From NCBI GenBank assembly GCA_033794685.1, contig JARAYZ010000001.1: a DNA stretch of 64,000 nucleotides, one strand, 5' to 3'. Both the position numbers and the translations under genes were made by a program. Below the pieces are notes generated by a model that was not told the DNA's origin, did not search any database, and saw only the letters and a list, made by a program, of their open reading frames with translations. Below, in pieces: positions 33,052-42,184 of the stretch. Positions within the stretch are counted from its first letter, which is position 1, and each line of letters starts with the position of its first letter. This DNA is from Lentzea sp033794685 (GTDB taxonomy: Bacteria > Actinomycetota > Actinomycetes > Mycobacteriales > Pseudonocardiaceae).

Positions 33052-33459
33052 ATGTCGCTCGCACTCGACAAGCCCCGTTCGCCGCGCCGCCCTGCGGCCC
33101 GCCGCGGCAACGGCGAGCTCTACAGCTGGCTGTTCATGCGCCTGTCCGGGCTGCTGCTCGTGATCCTGGTGCTGGGCCACCTGTTCATCATGAACATCCT
33201 CGACGGTGGCATCCACCGCATCAACTTCGGTTTCGTCGCCGGCCGCTGGGCGTCCCCGTTCTGGCAGTTCTGGGACCTCGCGATGCTCTGGCTCGCGCAG
33301 ATCCACGGCGGCAACGGCGTGCGGACGGTCATCAACGACTACGCCCGCAAGGACTCCACCCGGTTCTGGTTGAAGATGCTGCTCTACGTGTCGATGGTCC
33401 TGATCGTCTCGCTCGGCACGTTCGTGATCTTCACCTTCGACCCGAACATCTCGAACTGA
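33052..33459 (+). CDS. sdhD: Succinate dehydrogenase membrane anchor subunit
   Basis: 135 residues from ATG 33052, two bases after sdhC. Three helices, with LYSWLFMRLSGLLLVILVLGHLFIM and a central HGGNGVRTVINDY. It completes the membrane part of complex II. Confidence 0.92.
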   Translation: MSLALDKPRSPRRPAARRGNGELYSWLFMRLSGLLLVILVLGHLFIMNILDGGIHRINFGFVAGRWASPFWQFWDLAMLWLAQIHGGNGVRTVINDYARKDSTRFWLKMLLYVSMVLIVSLGTFVIFTFDPNISN

Positions 33460-33481
33460 CCCGCGCGGGGAGCCCACCACA

Positions 33482-35235
<1,754 letters not shown>

Positions 35236-35236
<1 letters not shown>

Positions 35237-36018
35237 TGACCGCCACCGCTGAAACTGTTTCCGGCTCGCGCGGCTCGCAGCCCCCGGTTCCGGACGGCGC
35301 TGTCACGGTCACCGTGAAGATCCGCCGGTTCAACCCGGAGATCGACGACGAGCCGCGCTGGGACTCGTTCGACATCCCGGCGCTCCCGTCGGACCGCGTG
35401 CTGAACCTGCTGCACCACATCAAGTGGTACGTGGACGGGACGCTGACCTTCCGGCGTTCGTGCGCGCACGGCATCTGTGGTTCGGACGCCATGCGCATCA
35501 ACGGCGTCAACCGCCTCGCCTGCAAGGTGTTGTTGAAGGACCTGCTCGAGAAGGGCGACAAGCACACCACGATCACCATCGAGCCCATCAAGGGCCTGCC
35601 GGTGAACAAGGACCTGCTCGTCGACATGGAGCCGTTCTTCGAGGCTTTCCGTGCGGTCAAGCCGTACCTCGTGACCTACGGCAACGAGCCGACCCGTGAG
35701 CGGATTCAGTCTGTCGCCGACCGTGAGCGGTTCGATGACACGACCAAGTGCATCCTGTGCGCCTGCTGCACGACGTCCTGCCCGGTTTACTGGACCGAGG
35801 GCTCGTACTTCGGGCCTGCTGCGATCGTGAACGCGCACCGGTTCATCTTCGACTCCCGCGATGAGGGGGCTGAGGAGCGGTTGGACATCTTGAACGACAT
35901 CGATGGTGTTTGGCGTTGTCGGACCACGTTCAACTGCACTGATGCCTGTCCTCGTGGGATTCAGGTCACCAAGGCGATCCAGGAAGTGAAGCGGGCGTTG
36001 TTGTTCAAGCGCGTCTGA
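35236..36018 (+). CDS. sdhB: Succinate dehydrogenase iron-sulfur subunit
   Basis: 260 residues. The 2Fe-2S site is SCAHGICGSDAM plus a downstream Cys. The 4Fe-4S set is CILCACCTTSCP and the 3Fe-4S set is CRTTFNCTDACPRG. It carries electrons from FAD to the quinone site. A hairpin terminator follows at 36039. Confidence 0.96.
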
Positions 36019-36038
36019 CCGTTCTTGGTTGCTTCGAG

Positions 36039-36067
36039 GCGCCGCGTTCCCGTTGGGGGCGCGGCGC
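36039..36067 (+). terminator. Hairpin after sdhB
   Basis: GCGCCGCG (36039-36046) and CGCGGCGC (36060-36067) pair and are followed by TTCGGTGTT. Confidence 0.6.
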
Positions 36068-36130
36068 TTCGGTGTTCCGGGGTCGCTTCGCCCGAGCCGG
36101 GCGTTCCTCGCTCTCCAACACCTCTGCGCC

Positions 36131-37045
36131 TCAGGTCACCTCCACCACGTGCACCGGCGGCCGGGGCCTCGCCGCAGCCGCCCTGTGCGCCGCCTTGAGC
36201 TCGCGTGCCACCGCCTCCGGGTGGTCGCGCAGGCGCGTGGGCAGCGTTTGCACCACGAGGATCCCCGCTGCCGCGTAGCGGCTGTTGCGGGCGAGGGTGC
36301 GTTCGTAGTCGCGTGGGCTGTAGTGGAAGGCCTTCGAGTCGATCTCCCAGGCCAGGCCCACGTCGTCGTACCAGGCGTCGGGTCGGCCGATGACCACGCC
36401 ATCGACGCCGCAGATCGTGGTGTTCCAGTGCGGTGTGGTGAGCCGGATCCTGCGCGACAACCGGCGGGCGTCCCGTTCTGCCACCGACTCCGCGCGGCCG
36501 AGTTCGCGCAGCACCGTGCGGACCAGCTTCGTGCCGAAGCGGTTCGTGCGGGCCTCCGCGCGCAACTCCTCAGGCGTGCAGGCGCCTCGTTGAACGGCGG
36601 CGGCCACCAGTGCCGTCGCCTCGTCCACCGAGCGCATGAGGCGGCAGGCGTCCACCACCGCGCGAGCGGCGGACACCACGGGGAAGCCGCCCACGTCGGT
36701 GGCGGCGGGGACCGGTGAGGCTCGTTCGAGAACCAGGGAGCCGCTGCCGCGCACCGAGCCCGGCACCAGCAGGTGGATCTCCGTGCCGCGGGCCGGGAGG
36801 CCGTGGCGGCGGCAGGCTTCGGCGCCCGTCACCGCCGCTCCCGGGCCCGCTCGCAGGAGGGCCGCGGTCAGCTGCTGGTCCGGGGTGGGCGGGCCGTTGT
36901 GCAGCAGCACCACACCTGGGTACATGCGCTGCCACGGCCCGCCCGAGGCGCATCTCCGCCACGGATCGGTGACACCCAGTGACTTCAGGGTGCCGGCACT
37001 GATGACGCCGAGATCGCTGCGTTCGCGCAGGTGTTCGATTCGCAC
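36131..37045 (-). CDS. AbiEi-like/DUF559-type protein
   Basis: 304 residues. An N-terminal winged-helix region like abortive-infection antitoxin AbiEi (LGVISAGTLKSLGVTDPWRR, then WQRMYPGVVLL) leads to a C-terminal segment with LAWEIDSKAFHYSPRDYERTLARNSRYAAAGILVVQTLP. That matches the DUF559/Vsr-like endonuclease fold (E, D and K residues in the core). These proteins are common as singletons in actinobacteria. No toxin gene of the AbiEii type is adjacent. The role could be nuclease, regulator or remnant of a defence pair. Confidence 0.7.
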   Translation of the reverse strand: MRIEHLRERSDLGVISAGTLKSLGVTDPWRRCASGGPWQRMYPGVVLLHNGPPTPDQQLTAALLRAGPGAAVTGAEACRRHGLPARGTEIHLLVPGSVRGSGSLVLERASPVPAATDVGGFPVVSAARAVVDACRLMRSVDEATALVAAAVQRGACTPEELRAEARTNRFGTKLVRTVLRELGRAESVAERDARRLSRRIRLTTPHWNTTICGVDGVVIGRPDAWYDDVGLAWEIDSKAFHYSPRDYERTLARNSRYAAAGILVVQTLPTRLRDHPEAVARELKAAHRAAAARPRPPVHVVEVT

Positions 37046-37084
37046 GTCATCAGTGTGACGAAGAGCACCGACAGTTTCTGGCGG

Positions 37085-37747
37085 TCAGCGCCTGGGCTGT
37101 CGCCTGGCGCGGTCGAGCAGCATCAGGATCGAGCCGCCGACGAGCATCAGCACGCCGAGCAGCAGCGTCCACACCGGCGAGGTGCCGGTGTTGGCCAGGC
37201 GGTTGTCCTGGTGCACCGGGGGCGTGGCCGAGGTGGTGGTCACCGGCGGCGTCGTGAGCCACGGCTTCGTGGTGGTCGTCGTCACCGGTGGCGTGGTGGT
37301 GCCGGACGTCGTCGTCGAGGTCGGCGGCGTCGTGGTCGACGACGACGAGGTCGTGGTCGACGACGTCGGCTTGGTCGTGGTGGTGGACGACGTGGTGGAC
37401 GTCGTCGTGTCCGTCGTGGTGGTCGTGGACTCCGTGGTGGTGGTCACCGGAGTCGTCGTGGTCGTGGACTCGGTCGTGGTGGTGGTCACCGGCGGCGTCG
37501 TCGTGGTGGTCGAGGTCGTCGTGCACGGGGTGGTGGTGGTCGTTGCCGGGGTGGTCGTGGTCGACGACGGAGGCTCTTCGCCTCGCGGCGACGGCGCGCG
37601 CCATCCCGGACGTTCTTTCGGGCACCACGCAGCGGCGCACACCTGGCCATCCCCGGAGGCCGAGGCCTCCGGGGCGGCACCGTGCAGTGAGACGACCGTC
37701 AACACTGCCCCGGCGGTGAGCACACCGATATAGGCGATACGTGACAT
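37085..37747 (-). CDS. Thr-rich cell-wall protein with LANTG sorting signal
   Basis: 220 residues from ATG 37747. A signal peptide (MSRIAYIGVLTAGAVLTVVSL) is followed by a short Cys-containing segment (VCAAAWCPKERPGW), about 120 residues of Thr/Ser/Pro mucin-like sequence, then LANTG (37184-37198), a hydrophobic helix and RARRQPRR. LAxTG is the class E sortase signal used in high-GC actinobacteria. It is probably a wall-anchored, perhaps O-glycosylated stalk. No sortase gene is in the window. Confidence 0.8.
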   Translation of the reverse strand: MSRIAYIGVLTAGAVLTVVSLHGAAPEASASGDGQVCAAAWCPKERPGWRAPSPRGEEPPSSTTTTPATTTTTPCTTTSTTTTTPPVTTTTTESTTTTTPVTTTTESTTTTTDTTTSTTSSTTTTKPTSSTTTSSSSTTTPPTSTTTSGTTTPPVTTTTTKPWLTTPPVTTTSATPPVHQDNRLANTGTSPVWTLLLGVLMLVGGSILMLLDRARRQPRR

Positions 37748-37829
37748 GCCACGGATGGTGGCGCGCGGGTACAACACGTCGGGGGAAATAACGCCCATGT
37801 CACCCGCGAGTGATCACTACATCGCCCGA

Positions 37830-38180
37830 TCAGGTCCAGAAGACGGCGACACCGACGTTCAGCACGACCAGCGACGCGGCCGTCGGCAGCAGCCAGGACG
37901 GTGCCTTCGGCTTGCTGACGTTGATCGCCACGACGGCGGCGATGGCGACGACGACCAGCAGCTTCACGCCGATCTTGATGTGGTCGTACTTCACCGCGTC
38001 GACCAGCGGGTCGATGCCGACCAGCGCGACGCCGGTCAGCAACTGCAGACCCGCGCCGTGCAGCCAGCCCTTGTTGACCGGCGCGTCCTTGCCGGCCTTC
38101 GCCTGCAACATGATCATCGCGACGAGCATGCCCATGCCGAGCAGGTGCAGGAACACCAGCAGCAGCCGTACGAAATCCAC
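37830..38180 (-). CDS. Small integral membrane protein
   Basis: 116 residues from GTG 38180 (VDFVRLLLVFLHLLGMGMLVAMIML). Four hydrophobic helices are visible. A conserved-looking GWLHGAGLQLLTGVALVGID lies between helices 1 and 2. It follows the SCO4848-like gene by 8 bp, so the two are an operon. Function unknown. Confidence 0.72.
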   Translation of the reverse strand: MDFVRLLLVFLHLLGMGMLVAMIMLQAKAGKDAPVNKGWLHGAGLQLLTGVALVGIDPLVDAVKYDHIKIGVKLLVVVAIAAVVAINVSKPKAPSWLLPTAASLVVLNVGVAVFWT

Positions 38181-38188
38181 AGCGTTTC

Positions 38189-38422
38189 CTATCGACGTCG
38201 AGTGGCGAGGAATCCCCGCACGCCCAGCACGCCGATGACGGTGCCGAACACGAGCGAGGCGATCACGAGCACCAGGTGCACCGTGAAGAAGGCCGTAGGT
38301 CCGTCGCTGAACGAACGCGGGTCCTTCCAGATGTTCTTCAGGAACGTGGGCCAGATCACCCACGACCACACCCCGAAAGCCACCAGGAAGAGTGACATCG
38401 GGCGCGAGAGCTTCACGTTCAC
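38189..38422 (-). CDS. SCO4848-family membrane protein
   Basis: 77 residues. Two helices flank a loop with WSWVIWPTFLKNIWKDPRSF, then GPTAFFTVHLVLVIASLVFG. This is the small actinobacterial SCO4848-type membrane protein, which in Streptomyces also lies beside a D-alanyl-D-alanine carboxypeptidase, as here. Start GTG 38422 or 38416. Role unknown; a link to envelope growth is inferred from neighbourhood. Confidence 0.75.
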   Translation of the reverse strand: MNVKLSRPMSLFLVAFGVWSWVIWPTFLKNIWKDPRSFSDGPTAFFTVHLVLVIASLVFGTVIGVLGVRGFLATRRR

Positions 38423-38477
38423 CAGTATCAGACGTGGCGCGTGCAAGCGGCTGAACGGGGGTGGATAGCCTGAACGT

Positions 38478-39746
38478 GTGCCCTTCCCAAAACGGCTCAT
38501 CGTCGCCCTGGTCCTAGCAACGGCCACCGCCGCGTTCGCCGCACCGACGAGCACCGCACAGCAGGCCGCCGGCTCGGCGCAGTGCGCTAACCGCGAGACC
38601 CCGCCTCCACCGGTGGACACGTCCGAGCAGCCGGCGCCCGGCCAGAAGGCCCCGACGCCGCTCGAGGTGCCGGAGAAGCCCATCGGCGGCGACCGGCTGG
38701 GCGAGTGCGGCCTGATCCTGCCGCCGAACTCGGCGCAGCCGCCCAGCGGCATCACCGCTGCCTCGTGGATGCTCGCGGACATCGACAGTGGCGCCGTCCT
38801 CGCCGCGTACGACCCGCACGGCCGTCAGCGCCCTGCGAGCATCATGAAGGTGCTCCTCGCGATGGTCGTCGCCAAGGAACTGCGGGGCGACCTCGTCGTC
38901 ACCGCCAGCGCCGAGGACACGCAGCAGGAGTGCACCTGCGTCGGCCTGAAGGACGGCGGCCAGTACACGGTCCGCCAGTTGATGCACGGTCTGCTGCTCA
39001 CCTCGGGCAACGACGTGGCGCACACCCTGGCCCGTCAGCTCGGCGGCGTGCCGAACGCCCTGCGCAAGATGAACGCCATGGCCAAGGAGCTCGGCGCCCT
39101 CGACACCCGCGCCGTGACCCCGTCGGGCCTCGACGGCCCCGGCACCAGCACGTCGGCCTACGACGTCGGCCTGATCTTCCGCGGCGCGATGAAGTACGAG
39201 GAGTTCGCGCAGGCCATCAAGCTGCCGCAGTCGCAGTTCCCCGGCCGCAACGGCGGCACGATCGTGCTGCAGAACGACAACCGCCAGCTCACGAACTACC
39301 AGGGCGCGCTCGGCGGGAAGACCGGCTTCACGGACGACTCGCAGCACACCTACGTGGGCGCGGCCGAACGCAACGGCCGCCGCCTCGTCGTGGTGCTGCT
39401 GCGCGGCCAGCAGACGCCCACGCGCATCGACAACCAGGCCGGCAAGCTCCTCGACTACGGCTTCGCCATGGGCCCCGGCGGTGTCGGCAAGCTCGTCGAC
39501 GGCGCGCCGCAGCCCAAGCAGAACGTCGTCCCCACCCAGAGCACCAACAGCAACTCCCCGGACGTGGCGGCCGACGCGGAGACGGGCCGCCCGACGCCCA
39601 CCGCGTTCGGCACCGTCGGCCTCCCGATCACGGCGGTCGCGGTTCTCGGCCTGCTGGCCGGCCTCGTGCTGGTCGTCCGCAACAAGCGGGCCAAGGCGGC
39701 CAGGGCACGCCGCCAGGCCGCGCAGCAGGCGGCTCAGAGCTTCTGA
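38478..39746 (+). CDS. D-alanyl-D-alanine carboxypeptidase (low-mass PBP)
   Basis: 422 residues. A signal peptide and Pro-rich lead are followed by the peptidase S11 domain: PASIMK (S121, K124), SGN (S176) and GGKTGFTDDS (K281). A C-terminal helix (ITAVAVLGLLAGLVLVV) and basic tail anchor it outside the membrane. It trims the terminal D-Ala from peptidoglycan stems and so sets crosslinking. Start GTG 38478. Strong terminator downstream. Confidence 0.93.
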   Translation: MPFPKRLIVALVLATATAAFAAPTSTAQQAAGSAQCANRETPPPPVDTSEQPAPGQKAPTPLEVPEKPIGGDRLGECGLILPPNSAQPPSGITAASWMLADIDSGAVLAAYDPHGRQRPASIMKVLLAMVVAKELRGDLVVTASAEDTQQECTCVGLKDGGQYTVRQLMHGLLLTSGNDVAHTLARQLGGVPNALRKMNAMAKELGALDTRAVTPSGLDGPGTSTSAYDVGLIFRGAMKYEEFAQAIKLPQSQFPGRNGGTIVLQNDNRQLTNYQGALGGKTGFTDDSQHTYVGAAERNGRRLVVVLLRGQQTPTRIDNQAGKLLDYGFAMGPGGVGKLVDGAPQPKQNVVPTQSTNSNSPDVAADAETGRPTPTAFGTVGLPITAVAVLGLLAGLVLVVRNKRAKAARARRQAAQQAAQSF

Positions 39747-39759
39747 GGCACCAACGACG

Positions 39760-39795
39760 ACGGCCCCGGCGCACGCGCGCCGGGGCCGTTCTTCG
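39760..39795 (+). terminator. Rho-independent terminator after the carboxypeptidase gene
   Basis: ACGGCCCCGGCGC (39760-39772) and GCGCCGGGGCCGT (39777-39789) pair with loop ACGC, followed by TCTTCGTC. Confidence 0.75.
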
Positions 39796-39804
39796 TCTTG
39801 CGGG

Positions 39805-40791
39805 CTACTTGCGGCGCCACCGCAGTCCGAGGACCGCACCGAGCACCGCGCCGGCGCCGATCATCAGCGACGGCGAGGGGCCCTGCCGCACCGACACCAC
39901 GGGCTGGATCACCGCGGGCGGCGGCGCCTTCACCACCTCGGGCTCGCGGTTCTCCCGGGCCGTGGCGGTCCAGGCCGTGATGAACAGGATGAACTGCGCC
40001 ACGAGGTTCGCGAACACCAGCACACCGATCACCGACCCGAACGCGGCCGAGGTCGGCGACTTCGTCGTGAACGACAGGAAGATCGTGGCGGCCTGCTTGA
40101 GCACCTCGAAGCCGATCGCACCCGCCAGCGCGCCGCGCACCGCGCTCTTCCACCCCACGGGCTTGCGCGGCAGCCGCGAGAGCACCCACAGGAAGACCAT
40201 CCAGTTCGCCAGCAGCGACAGCAGGATCGTGCCGATGCGCAGCAGGACGTGCGCCCAGCCGGCCTCGGCCAGGCCCATCCACTCCAGCACCTGCTCGGCG
40301 AAGCCGGTGCCCAGCGCCGTGATGCCGAACGACAGCACGATCGCGAGGCCCAGGCCGAGCAACGACAGCAGGTCACGCCACAGCGTGCCGAGGAACGGCA
40401 ACTCCCCCTTGGCCTGACCCCACTGCGCGGTCAGGGCGTCGCGGAGGTTGCTCATCCAGCCGAGACCGGAGTAGGCGGCACCGAGCAGACCGATGATGCC
40501 GACGGTGCCCTTGGACTCCAGGGCGGTGTCCACGGCCTCGTTGATCTGGGTGCGCAGCTGCGGATCGGGCACTGCCTCCGCGATGCTGCTGCGCAGCGAG
40601 GCCAGCAGGTCCGGCTGCGACTGCAACACGAAACCGGCGACCGCGAACCCGATCATCAGGATCGGCACGAGCGAGAGCACGCTGAAGTACGTGACCGCAG
40701 CGGCGTGCTGGGTTCCGTACCGCTGGTCGAACCGCTCGTATGCGCGAATGATGTGGTCGAGCCACGCGTACTTCTGCCGCCACTTGTCCAC
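39805..40791 (-). CDS. YihY/BrkB-family membrane protein
   Basis: About 328 residues from GTG 40791. Six helices, with the family N-terminus FDQRYGTQHAAAVTYFSVLSLVPILMIGFAVAG and the GxVIGVLVFANLVAQFILF end region. A Pro-rich C-terminal tail ends in a last helix. Members are of uncertain function (once annotated as ribonuclease BN in error). It is in the same direction as trpS, starting 25 bp after it. Confidence 0.88.
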   Translation of the reverse strand: MDKWRQKYAWLDHIIRAYERFDQRYGTQHAAAVTYFSVLSLVPILMIGFAVAGFVLQSQPDLLASLRSSIAEAVPDPQLRTQINEAVDTALESKGTVGIIGLLGAAYSGLGWMSNLRDALTAQWGQAKGELPFLGTLWRDLLSLLGLGLAIVLSFGITALGTGFAEQVLEWMGLAEAGWAHVLLRIGTILLSLLANWMVFLWVLSRLPRKPVGWKSAVRGALAGAIGFEVLKQAATIFLSFTTKSPTSAAFGSVIGVLVFANLVAQFILFITAWTATARENREPEVVKAPPPAVIQPVVSVRQGPSPSLMIGAGAVLGAVLGLRWRRK

Positions 40792-40815
40792 GCACAAGAC
40801 GCTAGTGCACTTGCA

Positions 40816-41841
40816 CTACTCGGGCAGGACAAAGCCGATCTTGTCGTACGTACGGCGCAACGTGCCGGCGGCGACCTCGCGGGCGCGCTCGGCACCGGAG
40901 GCCAGGATCTTGTCCAGCGACGCCACGTCGTCGAGGTACATCCGGACGCGTTCCTGCACCGGCGTGACCCACTCCGTGAAGACCTCGCCGAGGTCCTTCT
41001 TCAGATCGCCGTAGCCCTTGCCGTCGTAGTCGGCGACCAGCGACTCGACCGTGCGGCCCGTCAGCGCCGAGTAGATCGTCAGCAGGTTGGAGACGCCCGG
41101 CTTGTTCTCGACGTCGAAGACGATCTCGCGGCCGGTGTCGGTGACCGCGGACCGGATCTTCTTCGCCGAGCGCTTCGGGTCCTCCAGAAGCTCGACGACG
41201 CCACCGGGCACCGACTTGCTCATCTTCGCCGTCGGTTCCTGCAGGTCGAAGATCTTGGCCGTGTCCTTGACGATGTACGCCTCCGGCAGGCGGAACGTCT
41301 TGCCGTAGCGCGAGTTGAAGCGCGTCGCCAGGTCGCGGGTCAGCTCCAGGTGCTGGCGCTGGTCCTCACCGACCGGCACGTAGTGCGCCTGGTACAGCAG
41401 GATGTCCGCGGCCTGCAGGATCGGGTACGTGAACAGGCCGACGCCGACGGACTGCTCCTGGCGTGCGGACTTGTCCTTGAACTGCGTCATCCGCGCCGCC
41501 TCGCCGAAGCCGGTCATGCACTGCATGACCCAGCCGAGCTGGGCGTGCTCCGGGACGTGCGACTGCACGAACAGGGTCGCCCGATCCGGGTCGATCCCCA
41601 GCGCGAGCAGCTGCGCGGCCGAGACGCGCGTGTTCTGCCGCAGTTCCTTCGGGTTCTGCTCCACGGTGATCGCGTGCAGGTCGACGACGCAGTAGAACGC
41701 GTCGTGCGCCTCCTGCAGGGCCACCCACTGCCGCACCGCACCCAGGTAGTTGCCGAGGTGGAACGACCCGGCCGTCGGCTGGATGCCGGACAGGACGCGG
41801 GGGCGCTTTACGGGCTCTGCAGGCGCGTTCTCCGTGGACAC
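40816..41841 (-). CDS. trpS: Tryptophanyl-tRNA synthetase
   Basis: 341 residues, class I aminoacyl-tRNA synthetase. Nucleotide-site motifs are PTAGSFHLGNYLGAV (HIGH equivalent) and AKMSKSVPGG (KMSKS). It charges tRNA-Trp. Normal length for the bacterial enzyme. Confidence 0.96.
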   Translation of the reverse strand: MSTENAPAEPVKRPRVLSGIQPTAGSFHLGNYLGAVRQWVALQEAHDAFYCVVDLHAITVEQNPKELRQNTRVSAAQLLALGIDPDRATLFVQSHVPEHAQLGWVMQCMTGFGEAARMTQFKDKSARQEQSVGVGLFTYPILQAADILLYQAHYVPVGEDQRQHLELTRDLATRFNSRYGKTFRLPEAYIVKDTAKIFDLQEPTAKMSKSVPGGVVELLEDPKRSAKKIRSAVTDTGREIVFDVENKPGVSNLLTIYSALTGRTVESLVADYDGKGYGDLKKDLGEVFTEWVTPVQERVRMYLDDVASLDKILASGAERAREVAAGTLRRTYDKIGFVLPE

Positions 41842-41869
41842 GGACGAAATCTTCTCAGAACCGGGCAGA

Positions 41870-42061
41870 TCAGTTCTGCGCGGTGTCCTGCTGAACCAGG
41901 TCGATGCGCTGGTTCGCCGCGATGACCGGAGCGGGCTTACGCCTCTTGACCAGGCCGTACACCATGCCGCCGACGCCCGCGGTGACCGCGATCAGTCCGA
42001 CGGGACCAGCAGCGGTGCCGGTCATGCTGCTTTCGACCGCAGCGCTCAGAACCAGACTCAT
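41870..42061 (-). CDS. Small single-pass membrane protein
   Basis: 63 residues from ATG 42061. One helix (GLIAVTAGVGGMVYGLV) is followed by KRRK and a short polar tail. The in-frame codon at 42139 would give an unnatural N-terminal extension. It lies upstream of trpS on the same strand. Unknown function. Confidence 0.5.
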   Translation of the reverse strand: MSLVLSAAVESSMTGTAAGPVGLIAVTAGVGGMVYGLVKRRKPAPVIAANQRIDLVQQDTAQN

Positions 42062-42184
42062 GCCGTGCACTTGCCGAGCCTCCCCAAGGCACAGACTCAC
42101 CCCGGAACGGGTGAACCTTGCTGACTGATTGGCCGCCAAGCTACCGATGGCCGGTAGCGTTCATGCGCCGAATCAGACTATCGG

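Noticed and set aside
36029..36718. Plus-strand open frame after sdhB
   Set aside because: It lies antisense to the AbiEi/DUF559-like gene and has low-complexity His/Arg composition.
37200..37570. GTGGTGGTC-rich tract, possible simple repeat or plus-strand gene
   Set aside because: It is the Thr-rich region of the minus-strand LANTG protein; the plus-strand reading is Val/Trp-rich and unnatural.
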